A DNA stretch of 64,000 nucleotides, taken from positions 1-64,000 of the forward strand of contig CACESS010000007.1 in assembly GCA_902562275.1 (NCBI GenBank), read 5' to 3'. This DNA comes from an uncultured Alphaproteobacteria bacterium (GTDB lineage Bacteria; Pseudomonadota; Alphaproteobacteria; HIMB59; GCA-002718135). A program made the translations under genes and the position numbers. Positions 49,983 through 59,056 of this stretch are shown one piece after another (position 1 is the stretch's first letter; each line of letters starts with the position of its first letter). The notes below the pieces were generated by a model. The model was not told the origin of the DNA. It ran no database searches and was given only the letters and a program-made list of their open reading frames with translations.

Positions 49983-50833
49983 TGTTTCCAACACCTATTC
50001 AGAAATATTCAATCCCTGTAAACATTTTATACAGAGTAGCATTAATTGTAACATTATTTATATGGCTAATGCCCCTAATAGCAGTAATGCTAACTTCAAT
50101 AAGAACATATGAAGATATTCTAGCGGGTAATTATTGGGGTTGGCCAAAAGACATTGCAGCAATTGAAAATTATTCAGCAATTTTTGAAGACGGGAGGATG
50201 GCGAGATATTTTTTAAACAGTGTGATTATTACCTTACCTACAGTTTTTGGAACTTTGCTTTTGAGTTCCATGGCTGGGTTCTCTTTAGCAATGCACAAAT
50301 TTAAATTAAATATTTTACTTTTCTGTATGTTTATTGCGGGTAACTTTGTCCCTTTTCAGATCTTAATGATACCAGTCAGAGGGTTGACTGTAGATCTTGG
50401 CATTTATAATACCTATTATGGATTAATTATATTTCATATTGCATTTCAAACTGGTTTTTGTACATTTTTTTTGAGAAATTTTATAAAAGAATTACCATTT
50501 GAGTTAATTGAAGCTGCAAGAGCAGATGGAGCCACTGAATGGATGATTTATAGAAAAATTATTTTACCACTTATTGTACCAGCTCTTGCTGCACTTGGAG
50601 TGCTTGAATTTACTTTTATTTGGAACGATTATTTTTGGGCTTTGATTTTATCTCAAGGAGATGGCGTTAAACCAGTCACTGTAGGCCTAGATAATATGAG
50701 AGGTCAATGGGTTGCAAACTATAATTTAATTTCTGCAGGTTCAGTCATTGCTGCATTGCCACCAGTCATAATGTTTTTTTTAATGCAAAGACATTTTATA
50801 AATGGACTTACTTTTGGTGCAGTAAAGGGATAA
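49982..50833 (+). CDS. Sugar ABC transporter permease, MalG/UgpE type (first set)
   Basis: The second CUT1 permease, 283 residues with six helices. The EAA loop reads EAARADGATEWMIYRKIILP, and the C-terminus FINGLTFGAVKG is the usual MalG-type tail. It overlaps the preceding permease by 1 bp. It is followed by an AT-rich hairpin rather than an ATPase gene, so the transporter must borrow an ATPase, most simply the one encoded 8 kb downstream. Confidence 0.93.
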   Translation: MFPTPIQKYSIPVNILYRVALIVTLFIWLMPLIAVMLTSIRTYEDILAGNYWGWPKDIAAIENYSAIFEDGRMARYFLNSVIITLPTVFGTLLLSSMAGFSLAMHKFKLNILLFCMFIAGNFVPFQILMIPVRGLTVDLGIYNTYYGLIIFHIAFQTGFCTFFLRNFIKELPFELIEAARADGATEWMIYRKIILPLIVPALAALGVLEFTFIWNDYFWALILSQGDGVKPVTVGLDNMRGQWVANYNLISAGSVIAALPPVIMFFLMQRHFINGLTFGAVKG

Positions 50834-50848
50834 GGTTTTTTTAAAATT

Positions 50849-50870
50849 AATTGAAAACTTTCAATTTTTT
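50849..50870 (+). terminator. Weak AT-rich terminator after the first permease pair
   Basis: AATTGAA (50849-50855) and TTCAATT (50860-50866) form a 7-bp stem with a 4-nt loop, followed by T residues from 50867. It has only one G-C pair, so read-through into the aldolase gene is likely. A TATAAT at 50895-50900, without a clear -35, could restart transcription. Confidence 0.4.
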
Positions 50871-50918
50871 TCACTGTTTCATTGAATTAATTTTTATAAT
50901 GTTTAATTAGAAATATAA

Positions 50919-51983
50919 ATGTCATTAATTTCATTACGACAACTATTGGATCATGCAGCAGAAAATAATTATGGTGTTCCAGCATTTAATGTAAATAATC
51001 TTGAGGCAATAAGAGCTATTATGGAAGGGGCTAAAGAATTAAATAGTCCTGTAATTCTTCAGGCATCTGGAGCAGCTAGAAAATATGCCGGCCCTATCTT
51101 TATTAAAAAATTAGTTGAGGCAGCAATGGATGAATTTTCTGATATTCCAACTGTTTTACATCAAGATCATGGAGGTTCTCCAAAGGATTGCGAAAGTTGT
51201 ATAGACTTGGGTTTTACTTCAGTTATGATGGATGGATCACTCAAAGAAGATCAAAAAACACCTTCAGATTTTGATTATAATGTCAAAGTTACAAAAGAAA
51301 CAACAGATATGGCTCATGCGTTAGGAGTTTCTGTAGAAGGGGAAATTGGTTGTTTAGGTTCATTAGAAACTGGAACAGGCGAAAAAGAGGATGGAGTTGG
51401 TGCAGAAGGTAAACTTGGTCACGATCAATTATTAACAGATCCTGATGAAGCTTCAGATTTTGTTAAAGCTACCAATGTAGATGCATTAGCTATTGCAATT
51501 GGTACTAGTCATGGAGCATATAAATTTTCGCGACCTCCAACAGGTGATATATTGGCTATAGATAGAATTAAAGAAATTCACACTAAACTTCCAAACACTC
51601 ATTTAGTCATGCATGGATCATCATCTGTACCACAAGATTTAATAAAAACTATCAATGAGTATGGTGGAAAAATAAAAGAGACTTACGGCGTGCCAATTTC
51701 GGAAATTCAAGAGGGTATTAAGAATGGAGTGAGAAAAGTAAATGTAGATACAGACCTTCGATTAGCCGCAACTGCAGCTGTTAGAAAATATTTTAATGAA
51801 AAACCATCAGAATTTGATCCACGAAAATATTTATTACTTTCAAAAGATGCCATGAAAGAAGTTGTAAAGAGTAGATTGCTTGAATTTGGAACTGCCGGAA
51901 ATGCTTCTTCAATTAATAGCATTTCTCTTGGAGATATGGCAACTAAATATAAATCTGGAGAATTTAAGACAATTATTAATTAG
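50919..51983 (+). CDS. fba: Class II fructose-bisphosphate aldolase
   Basis: A zinc-dependent aldolase of 354 residues that cleaves or forms fructose-1,6-bisphosphate. Zinc ligands are visible in VLHQDHGGS and the MHGSSS His; EGEIG carries the Glu, and NVDTDLRLA binds the dihydroxyacetone phosphate. The N-terminal [11 protein letters not shown] is conserved. The length is typical of the alphaproteobacterial form. It sits between a sugar transporter and dehydrogenases, so it may be the cell's glycolytic aldolase placed in a sugar island, or one dedicated to the products of this pathway. The related tagatose-bisphosphate aldolases are a possible alternative. Confidence 0.93.
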   Translation: MSLISLRQLLDHAAENNYGVPAFNVNNLEAIRAIMEGAKELNSPVILQASGAARKYAGPIFIKKLVEAAMDEFSDIPTVLHQDHGGSPKDCESCIDLGFTSVMMDGSLKEDQKTPSDFDYNVKVTKETTDMAHALGVSVEGEIGCLGSLETGTGEKEDGVGAEGKLGHDQLLTDPDEASDFVKATNVDALAIAIGTSHGAYKFSRPPTGDILAIDRIKEIHTKLPNTHLVMHGSSSVPQDLIKTINEYGGKIKETYGVPISEIQEGIKNGVRKVNVDTDLRLAATAAVRKYFNEKPSEFDPRKYLLLSKDAMKEVVKSRLLEFGTAGNASSINSISLGDMATKYKSGEFKTIIN

Positions 51984-52028
51984 TAAATTATATCTTGAAT
52001 TATCTTAATTTTTTTTTAGAATTAGTTA

Positions 52029-52859
52029 ATGAATAAAGTTACAAAGCTTCAAGAGTATTTATTCGATTTAAACGGATATTTAATAATTAAAAATGCATTA
52101 GATAAAAAAGAAGTTCAAAGCATAAATAAAATATTAAATAAATTAAATAAATTAAAAAATAATGAATGGCATGGTTATGCTCATGGACATAATTTTGGAA
52201 CAAAAGATGGACTAAATATTCAACAAATTTATGAAGCTGGGAAACCCTTTCAGAATTTAATTGATCACCCCTCATGGATTAATCATATGATGCATTTTGT
52301 TGGAGGAAAAGGAACATTTGATCAACATCATGGACCATTGTTTATTGATGAAAATTTTGCAAACTTTAGAGGGCCTGGTGAGGCTATTGGGATACATTCT
52401 GGACACCATGAGGGATTGCAAAGAAATCATTACAGATATCAAGATGGTAAATTTCATTGTTCACAAGTCAATATTTTACTTGCATTGAATGATATTGGGC
52501 CTGGTGATGGTGGGACAGTAGTTATTCCCTCTTCGCACAAATCAAATATAGAACATCCTGAGTTTCAAAAAAATAAAATGAAGCAAGGTAAACTTACATC
52601 TGCAGAGACTATGACAGCTTCAAAAGAAATTTACTTAAAAGCAGGTGATGGATTGTTATTTGTTGATTCTTTATGCCACGGATCTGCAAAAAGAACTAAT
52701 AAAGGAGAGAGAAGAATAGTTGTATTTCGTTATGGACCTTCATGGGGTTTTTTTAGACATCCTTATAGACCATCAAAAAAACTTTTGTCTAAACTTACAA
52801 AAACTCAAAGAAAAATAGTTATGCCTCACGAAGAAGTACTAACACCGAGCACTTCATAA
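52029..52859 (+). CDS. Phytanoyl-CoA dioxygenase (PhyH) family protein
   Basis: A 276-residue 2-oxoglutarate/Fe(II) oxygenase-like protein. The PhyH core is seen in NILLALNDIGPGDGGTVVIP then S-S-H, and a distal His and Arg in DSLCHGSAKRTNKGERRIVVF. The proximal HxD motif is not clear: the expected place reads HSGHHEG (residues 123-129), so a variant H-x-E or an inactive site is possible. It lies 45 bp after the aldolase and 1 bp before a Gfo/Idh/MocA gene. The substrate may be a hydroxylated or methylated sugar, but nothing in the sequence settles it. Confidence 0.85.
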   Translation: MNKVTKLQEYLFDLNGYLIIKNALDKKEVQSINKILNKLNKLKNNEWHGYAHGHNFGTKDGLNIQQIYEAGKPFQNLIDHPSWINHMMHFVGGKGTFDQHHGPLFIDENFANFRGPGEAIGIHSGHHEGLQRNHYRYQDGKFHCSQVNILLALNDIGPGDGGTVVIPSSHKSNIEHPEFQKNKMKQGKLTSAETMTASKEIYLKAGDGLLFVDSLCHGSAKRTNKGERRIVVFRYGPSWGFFRHPYRPSKKLLSKLTKTQRKIVMPHEEVLTPSTS

Positions 52860-52860
52860 A

Positions 52861-53904
52861 ATGGAAAAAATTAAATGGGGAATTATAGGTCCTGGAAATA
52901 TAGCAAATAATTTTGCAGATGGTTTAAAAAGTTCTTACTCTGGTCAACTTGTAGCAATAGCAAGTAAAAGTGAAGATCGTCGAAAAAACTTTGGTGATAA
53001 ATATGATATTCATTCTGATTTTAGATTTGATTCTTATGAAGATATTATTAATTCAGAGCATATTGATGCTATATATATTTCAACTCCACATAATTTACAT
53101 GCTGAATGGACAATTAAAGCTGCAGGTAAAGGAAAACACGTTCTTTGTGAAAAACCTGGAGCCGTAAATTTAAATGAAGGAAAAAAAATTATAGAAGCAG
53201 TAAAAGAAGCTGGAGTATTTTATATGGAAGGTTTTATGTATCGGTGTCATCCACAAATTCCAAAACTTTTAGAAATAATAAAAAATAAAACAATTGGTGA
53301 AATTGAATCAATCGAAACTTCTTTCGGGTATGACACAGGTAAAACAATTCCTGAATCACGTATTTTTAATAAAGAATTAACTGGTGGAGCTATACTAGAT
53401 GTTGGTTTATATCCAATTTCTTTTTCTAGATTAATCTCAGGGGTAGCAACTGGTGAAAAATTTCTAGAACCAAATTTTATAAATGCTGAAGGTAGAATAG
53501 GAGATACCGGGGTTGACGAAGTTGCTCACGCTAATTTAGAATTTAAAAACGGTATTAAAGCTAAAGTCTCAACTGCTATAAGAGAAAGTATGAAAAATAA
53601 TGCTATTATTTTAGGTACGGAGGGTACAATTGAATTACCTGATCCATGGATGCCTGGAAGAAATGGCGGTCCTTACCACGCAAAAATAATTATAAATAAA
53701 AATGGCCAAGAAGAAGTAATTGAACTTAAAGGACCAGAACACCTTTTTTTCTTTGAAGCTGAATTAGCAAGTCAATCTATTGCTAAGGAAAAAATACAAC
53801 CTCCACACCCTGCAATGACTTGGGAAGATACTTTAGGGAATCTTAAAGCTCTTGATACATGGAGAGAAATAATTAATTATAAACTACCACAGGATGAAAT
53901 ATGA
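52861..53904 (+). CDS. Gfo/Idh/MocA family oxidoreductase (dihydrodiol dehydrogenase-like)
   Basis: An NAD(P)-dependent sugar-type dehydrogenase of 347 residues. The N-terminal Rossmann motif is WGIIGPGNIANNFADGL, the catalytic EKP is in VLCEKPGAVN, and the C-terminal alpha/beta domain has GGAILDVGLYPISFSR. The overall layout resembles trans-dihydrodiol/xylose dehydrogenases of the family. It is 1 bp from the PhyH gene and overlaps the aldo/keto reductase by 4 bp, so these three act together. The substrate is likely a sugar or sugar alcohol. Confidence 0.9.
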   Translation: MEKIKWGIIGPGNIANNFADGLKSSYSGQLVAIASKSEDRRKNFGDKYDIHSDFRFDSYEDIINSEHIDAIYISTPHNLHAEWTIKAAGKGKHVLCEKPGAVNLNEGKKIIEAVKEAGVFYMEGFMYRCHPQIPKLLEIIKNKTIGEIESIETSFGYDTGKTIPESRIFNKELTGGAILDVGLYPISFSRLISGVATGEKFLEPNFINAEGRIGDTGVDEVAHANLEFKNGIKAKVSTAIRESMKNNAIILGTEGTIELPDPWMPGRNGGPYHAKIIINKNGQEEVIELKGPEHLFFFEAELASQSIAKEKIQPPHPAMTWEDTLGNLKALDTWREIINYKLPQDEI

Positions 53905-54857
53905 AATATGGAGAAATAGAAGGTGTAAATAAAAAAATATCGAAACTCGTTATGGGTGTTGATAATCAAAATGATTTAAATGAAGCATCAAAATTATGGG
54001 ATCATTGGATTGATGTTGGAGGAAATATTTTTGATACAGCATATACATACGGAGGAGGTAATCACGAGAAAGTTTTTGGTGAGTGGTTAAAGCAAAATAA
54101 TATTAGAGAACAAATAGTTATCTTAGGAAAAGGAGCACATACTCCTAATTGTAATCCTGAAGCTATTACATCTCAATTAACTGAGTCCTTAGAAAGAATG
54201 AATACTGATTATGTTGATATATACATTATGCATAGAGATAATCATGAATACAATGTTGACGAATTTGTTGATGTCCTAAATCAAGAAAAGGACAAAGGAA
54301 GAATAAAAGTATTTGGAGGATCAAATTGGACCTTAGATCGTTTTAAAAAAGCAAATGAATGGGCAAAAAATAATAATAAAAATGAAATGTCTATATTAAA
54401 TAATAATTTAGCATTAGCTAAAATGATAAACCCACTTTGGAGTGGCTGTTTGTCTTCAAATGACGATGATATATTACATTATCTAGAAAAAACAAAAAAA
54501 TCACATATGTCTTGGTCAAGTCAAGCAAGAGGATATTTCTTAGATGATGAGATCACAAAAAAAATTGAAGAAAAAATTACCAATGATGAAACCTGGAGAG
54601 CACCTGGAGAGCATTCAAGTGGTCCTCTTAGCTGTTACGACAGCGAAGATAATAGAGAAAGAAAAAAAAGAGCTATAGAATTAGCAGAAAAAAAAGGATG
54701 TTCTGCTCATAATATTGCAGCTAGCTGGACTATCAATCAATCTTTTCCATCATTTGCATTAATTGGACCAAGAACGTTACATGAGCTAGATACAACCGTG
54801 CCATGTCTTGATATAGAGTTGACAGCAGAGGAAATTAATTGGTTAAATTTATCTTAA
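53901..54857 (+). CDS. Aldo/keto reductase
   Basis: A TIM-barrel NAD(P)H-dependent oxidoreductase of 318 residues. The catalytic tetrad is visible: Asp and Tyr in FDTAYTYGGG, Lys in VILGKGAHTP and His in IYIMHRDNHEY. The C-terminal cofactor-binding part includes GCSAHNIAASW and ALIGPRT. It overlaps the preceding dehydrogenase by 4 bp and meets the LacI-family gene tail to tail with 9 bp overlap. Family members with this layout act on sugars such as galactose or fucose; the substrate is not known. Confidence 0.92.
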   Translation: MKYGEIEGVNKKISKLVMGVDNQNDLNEASKLWDHWIDVGGNIFDTAYTYGGGNHEKVFGEWLKQNNIREQIVILGKGAHTPNCNPEAITSQLTESLERMNTDYVDIYIMHRDNHEYNVDEFVDVLNQEKDKGRIKVFGGSNWTLDRFKKANEWAKNNNKNEMSILNNNLALAKMINPLWSGCLSSNDDDILHYLEKTKKSHMSWSSQARGYFLDDEITKKIEEKITNDETWRAPGEHSSGPLSCYDSEDNRERKKRAIELAEKKGCSAHNIAASWTINQSFPSFALIGPRTLHELDTTVPCLDIELTAEEINWLNLS

Positions 54858-55886
54858 TTTAGACTTTTTAATTTTATCACTTGTACCTTCATTTAATATC
54901 GGCTCAATCAAAGTTGATACTTTACTAATTGGTATATCTTGATCTAGATCCTTTAATATTTTTACTGATTGTTTTCCCATTTCCATTAGAGGATGTGAAA
55001 TATATGTGAGATTTTGAGAGCTTAAATAACTATCTTGGTCATTAAATCCTACAACAGAAATATCTTTTCCAATTTCTAATTTCATATCCTGACATTTTAA
55101 CAAACAACCTGTAAAAAAACGAAGATGAGAACAAATTATAGCAGTGGGAGGTTTTTTTAAACTTAATAAATACTTTGTTATGTCTGATCCTGACTCAACA
55201 GTTTCGATTAAACTATCTTGATAATATTCATTTGAATATTGTAGTTGTAAATTTTTTATTGAATTTTCATAAGCAACTTTTCGTTGTGCTCCATAATTAA
55301 AACTTCGATGAACATTGATAAAAGCAATTTCTTTATGGCCATTGTTTGAAAGCTTATCCATTAACAGTTCAATACTTTTCTTATTATCCAGATCAATCCA
55401 AGCATGCTCTGTTTGTTTGTTAGTTCTACCCCAAGTCACAAATTTGATACCTCTTTCATTTAAGAAAGTAACTCTTTCATCATTTTTTTTAATTTTATAA
55501 AAAATAAATTTATCTGCTTGACCTGTGCTAATGAGTTTTTTGAAATAATTCATTTCTTCATCTTCATTTAAGCAAAATTTTGTTATTAATTCAGTATTTG
55601 TATTTTTTATCCCAAGAGTAATTCCTGCAAGAAACTGTAAAACAACGTGATCTGGTGCGTCAGGATCTATGGATGATATAAAAGCAATTGTATCCGTTTT
55701 CTTGGAAGCTAATCTTTTGGCATTTAAATCTGGAAAGTAGTTATATTTTTTAGCTGTTTTAAAAATTTTATCTTTTGTATTCTGTGATATATTGTCATAT
55801 CCATTCAGTGCTCTTGATACTGAACTTACTGATAAACCTAATTTTTTAGATAAACCAACAATATTTATTTTATTTTTTTTCTTCAC
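54849..55886 (-). CDS. LacI-family transcriptional regulator
   Basis: A 345-residue repressor. The N-terminal helix-turn-helix and hinge helix are clear (LSKKLGLSVSSVSRALNGYD and DLNAKRLASKK), followed by a periplasmic-binding-protein-like ligand domain with VVGFNDQDSYLSSQNLTY and SHPLMEMGKQSV. The start is GTG with a GGAG ribosome-binding site just upstream. It is divergent from the second sugar ABC set across 99 bp that contain a CG-centred palindrome, so it most likely controls that set and itself. The inducer is presumably the transported sugar or a breakdown product. Confidence 0.95.
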   Translation of the reverse strand: MKKKNKINIVGLSKKLGLSVSSVSRALNGYDNISQNTKDKIFKTAKKYNYFPDLNAKRLASKKTDTIAFISSIDPDAPDHVVLQFLAGITLGIKNTNTELITKFCLNEDEEMNYFKKLISTGQADKFIFYKIKKNDERVTFLNERGIKFVTWGRTNKQTEHAWIDLDNKKSIELLMDKLSNNGHKEIAFINVHRSFNYGAQRKVAYENSIKNLQLQYSNEYYQDSLIETVESGSDITKYLLSLKKPPTAIICSHLRFFTGCLLKCQDMKLEIGKDISVVGFNDQDSYLSSQNLTYISHPLMEMGKQSVKILKDLDQDIPISKVSTLIEPILNEGTSDKIKKSKLR

Positions 55887-55929
55887 TTGAACTCCGCTTA
55901 ACTTGTTAAGCTACCTACCATTATTAGAC

Positions 55930-55961
55930 TTGACAAGTAAAACGTTTTACTAAATTGTCAA
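55930..55961. promoter_or_regulatory. LacI-type operator within divergent promoters
   Basis: The sequence AGTAAAACGTTTTACT (55936-55951) is a perfect 16-bp palindrome centred on CG, the form bound by LacI-family regulators. A consensus TTGACA (55930-55935) abuts it on the left for the plus strand, with a weak TAAATT -10 (55951-55956). On the minus strand TTGACA (55961-55956) faces the regulator gene. Binding would block both promoters. Confidence 0.8.
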
Positions 55962-55985
55962 TCAATTTTAAAAGGGAGGAAAATT

Positions 55986-57230
55986 ATGAAAAAGTTTTTT
56001 TCAATTCTATTGACTTTATTTATACCTTTATCTTTTACTAACGCTTCTAAGGCTGCTGGTCACATGGAAGCTGAAGTTATCCACTGGTGGACTTCTGGTG
56101 GAGAACAAGCTGCAATTTCACAATTTGCAAAAGCTTGGGAAGATATGGGCAATACTTGGATTGATACTGCCATTACGGGCGGTGAAAATGCAAGAGGAAC
56201 AACTGTAAACAGAATTATCGGGGGAAATCCTCCAACAGCTGCTCAGTTTAATATTTCCAAACAGTTTGTTGATCTTGTTGAACAAGGTCAGCTTCAATCT
56301 TTAGAAGAAGTTGCTTCAGCAGAAGGTTGGAGAGATTTTATATATCCTAAAGCATTAATCGAGACATGCGAATTTGAAGGAGAATTCTATTGTGTTCCTG
56401 TAAACATTCACAGTTCTCAGTGGATGTGGATTAATAAAGAAGTATTTGCAAAAGCGGGTGTTGCTGAGCCAAATACTATCCAAGAATTTATTAATGTTGC
56501 TCCAGCAATACAAGATGCAGGTTTTATTCCTCTTGCATTAGGTGGACAACCTTGGCAGGAATCATTGATGTTTGATGTTGTTTTATCTTCCACACTTGGA
56601 CGTGATTACAGCAGGCAAGTTTATGGTGATAAAGATGTTTCAGCTTTCAGAGATGGCAGATATGAATTAGCTTTACAAACATTTAGAGATTTAAATAAAT
56701 TTATTGATGAAGGTGCTCCAGGTAGACTTTGGAACGAAGCAACTGCAATGGTTGTTGAAGGCAAAGCAGCTGTACAAATTATGGGTGATTGGGCTCGTGG
56801 AGAATTTGCAGTAGCTGGTAAAGTTGCTAAAGAAGATTATAACTGTGTTATTCCTGGAGAGGAAAAATACGTTGGTCTTGGGGGAGATGTTTTTGTATTC
56901 CCTAAAAGTAGTGATCCAAAAGTTAAAGAAGTACAACTTAAAATGGCAAGTATGATGGTAAACCCTACTGTACAAGCTAATTTTAACAACGCTAAAGGAT
57001 CTTTACCAATGAGATTAGACGTTGATACTTCTGCTGCTGATGCATGCATGACTATGGGTTTAGAGTTAATTAAAAACCCTGATGCGCTTTTAAAAGACAG
57101 TGATGATTATAACTCACCTGCTTTTGTTAATGCGTGGGATGATGTATTGACTGAATTTAGAAACGACTCAGGATATTCAGTTGCTGACGCAATGGATGAT
57201 CTTGAAAACGTTCTAACAAGCGGACTTTAA
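55986..57230 (+). CDS. Sugar ABC transporter substrate-binding protein (second set)
   Basis: A periplasmic binding protein of 414 residues, glucose/mannose-type family 1. The signal peptide runs to about residue 24 (ending N-A-S-K-A-A), and the mature protein begins near AEVIHWWTSGGEQAA, typical of this group. GEFYCVPVNIHSSQWMWINK and MGDWARGEF are family marks. A strong AGGGAGGA ribosome-binding site (55972-55979) lies before the ATG. It follows a LacI-type operator and precedes a hairpin and the permeases. The ligand could be a mono- or disaccharide. Confidence 0.94.
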   Translation: MKKFFSILLTLFIPLSFTNASKAAGHMEAEVIHWWTSGGEQAAISQFAKAWEDMGNTWIDTAITGGENARGTTVNRIIGGNPPTAAQFNISKQFVDLVEQGQLQSLEEVASAEGWRDFIYPKALIETCEFEGEFYCVPVNIHSSQWMWINKEVFAKAGVAEPNTIQEFINVAPAIQDAGFIPLALGGQPWQESLMFDVVLSSTLGRDYSRQVYGDKDVSAFRDGRYELALQTFRDLNKFIDEGAPGRLWNEATAMVVEGKAAVQIMGDWARGEFAVAGKVAKEDYNCVIPGEEKYVGLGGDVFVFPKSSDPKVKEVQLKMASMMVNPTVQANFNNAKGSLPMRLDVDTSAADACMTMGLELIKNPDALLKDSDDYNSPAFVNAWDDVLTEFRNDSGYSVADAMDDLENVLTSGL

Positions 57231-57242
57231 TCCAAAAAAATA

Positions 57243-57267
57243 TTAAGGCAGGATTTTCCTGCCTTAA
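57243..57267 (+). terminator. 11-bp hairpin between second binding protein and permease
   Basis: Left arm 57243-57253 and right arm 57257-57267 pair perfectly around a 3-nt loop, with a GGCAGG/CCTGCC core. A T-rich but interrupted tract follows. It mirrors the hairpin after the first binding-protein gene in size and position, and should reduce permease relative to binding-protein expression. Confidence 0.8.
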
Positions 57268-57279
57268 TTCATTTATTTT

Positions 57280-58161
57280 ATGTTTTTAAAAAAAAATATT
57301 GGCGCAAAAATAGCATTGCTCCCTATGATTATTATTTCACTAACTGTTTTTGTTGGATGCATAATATATTCTTTTATTTACTCTCTAACTAATTCTAAAT
57401 TAATTCCAGTATTTAACTATGTAGGTTTTGATCAATACGAAAGATTATTTAAGACTAGAAAATGGGATGTTGCAGTTGAAAATATATTTATCTACGGATT
57501 TGTCTTCACTATTGGCTGCTTAGTAATTGGGTTTTTACTTGCAGTTTTAATTGATCAAAAAATAAGAGCAGAAAGTCTTTTTAGAACAATATTTTTGTAT
57601 CCATATGCTATGTCATTTGTCGTAACGGGTCTAGTTTGGAAGTGGGTACTTAATCCAACATTCGGTATTGAACATTCTATGCATTTATGGGGTTTCACTT
57701 GGTTTGAGCTGGATTGGTTGGTTAATAGAGATTTAGCAATTTATGCTGTATGTATTGCAGCTGTATGGCAAGGGGCAGGATTTGTTATGATTCTTATGCT
57801 AGCTGGTTTAAGGGGTATTGATGAAGATATTTGGAAATCTTTGAGTATTGAAGGTGTTCCCAAATGGAAATCATATATTTTTGTGATACTTCCAATGATC
57901 AGACCAATGGTAATAACCTCCTTGGTTTTAATAGCTGCAGGTGTTGTAAAAGTTTATGATTTAATTCTAGCGCTTACATCAGGAGGCCCTGGTTATTCAA
58001 CAACAACACCAGCAATGTATGTAATGGAAAACTTCTTTAGTAGAGCAAATCTTGGTCAAGCTTTTGCAGCTTCAATAATTATGTTTATCAGTGTTGTGTG
58101 CATTTTAGCGCCGTGGGCATACTATGAGTTTTATTTTAGAAATAGAGAGGCAAAAGCTTAA
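57280..58161 (+). CDS. Sugar ABC transporter permease, MalF type (second set)
   Basis: An inner-membrane permease of 293 residues with six helices. The N-terminus KIALLPMIIISLTVFVGCII forms helix 1. The EAA loop is weakened (DEDIWKSLSIEGVPKWKSYI then F-V-I-L-P) but in place, and DLILALTSGGPGYSTTTPAM matches CUT1 permeases. It follows the hairpin after 12 bp and is 2 bp from the next permease. Confidence 0.93.
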   Translation: MFLKKNIGAKIALLPMIIISLTVFVGCIIYSFIYSLTNSKLIPVFNYVGFDQYERLFKTRKWDVAVENIFIYGFVFTIGCLVIGFLLAVLIDQKIRAESLFRTIFLYPYAMSFVVTGLVWKWVLNPTFGIEHSMHLWGFTWFELDWLVNRDLAIYAVCIAAVWQGAGFVMILMLAGLRGIDEDIWKSLSIEGVPKWKSYIFVILPMIRPMVITSLVLIAAGVVKVYDLILALTSGGPGYSTTTPAMYVMENFFSRANLGQAFAASIIMFISVVCILAPWAYYEFYFRNREAKA

Positions 58162-58163
58162 TA

Positions 58164-59054
58164 ATGATATCAAATAGTATGGAAGCAAACGGACCTAGAC
58201 CTAAACATTTATCTATAGGAAGAATAGGTATGTATTGCTTTATAATTATGTGTGCTTTATTTTTTTTAATGCCTTTATATGTAATGCTTGTTACCTCTTT
58301 TAAAGATATGGATGAAATAAGATCAGGTAATTTACTATATATACCTAAGTCTCTAAGCTTTTATGCATGGCCTAAGGCTTGGTCACAAGCGTGTACTGGG
58401 TTTGTATGTGAAGGATTAAAACCAGGTTTAGTGAACTCATTAAAAATTACCATACCAAGTGTAATTGTTTCCGTCTCTTTAGGAGCGATAAATGGATATG
58501 CATTAGCATTTTGGAGATTTAAAGGAGCCTACTTCTTTTTTGGATTATGCATGTTTGGTGCATTTATACCTTATCAGGTGATGGTTTATCCTTTGTTAAA
58601 AATAGAAAGTGCTCTAGGAATATATTCTTCATTACCAGGTATTATTCTTGTCCATACAATATTTGGGATGCCAATCTTAACTCTTATTTTTAGAAATTTT
58701 TATGCAAGCCTGCCAATTGATTTATTTAAAGCAGCAAGAATAGATGGTGGAAACTTTTTAAAAATATTTTTTTATGTAATTATACCTATGTCTACACCCA
58801 TCACAATTGTGGCTGTGATTTTACAAGTAACAGGAATTTGGAATGATTTTTTACTGGGTTTAGTATTTGCAGGAAGAGATAATCAACCAATGACAGTTCA
58901 ACTTAATAATATTGTTCAAGTTGATTATGGAGTGGTTGAATATAATGTTGATATGGCTGCAACTATATTGACGTCTATGATACCTTTGGCAGTTTATTTT
59001 GTTTCAGGAAGATGGTTTGTAAGAGGTATAGCAGCAGGAGCAATAAAAGGATAA
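58164..59054 (+). CDS. Sugar ABC transporter permease, MalG type (second set)
   Basis: A 296-residue permease with six helices. The EAA loop reads LFKAARIDGGNFLKIFFYVI and the C-terminus FVRGIAAGAIKG is the common MalG-type end. An alternative ATG lies a few codons in (MEANGPRPKHLS). It is 2 bp from the preceding permease and 2 bp from the ATPase. Confidence 0.93.
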   Translation: MISNSMEANGPRPKHLSIGRIGMYCFIIMCALFFLMPLYVMLVTSFKDMDEIRSGNLLYIPKSLSFYAWPKAWSQACTGFVCEGLKPGLVNSLKITIPSVIVSVSLGAINGYALAFWRFKGAYFFFGLCMFGAFIPYQVMVYPLLKIESALGIYSSLPGIILVHTIFGMPILTLIFRNFYASLPIDLFKAARIDGGNFLKIFFYVIIPMSTPITIVAVILQVTGIWNDFLLGLVFAGRDNQPMTVQLNNIVQVDYGVVEYNVDMAATILTSMIPLAVYFVSGRWFVRGIAAGAIKG

Positions 59055-59056
59055 TT

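Noticed and set aside
59012-59056. Earlier ATG for the transport ATPase
   Set aside because: It overlaps the end of the permease, encodes a non-homologous stretch, and the ATG at 59057 gives the normal ATPase N-terminus.
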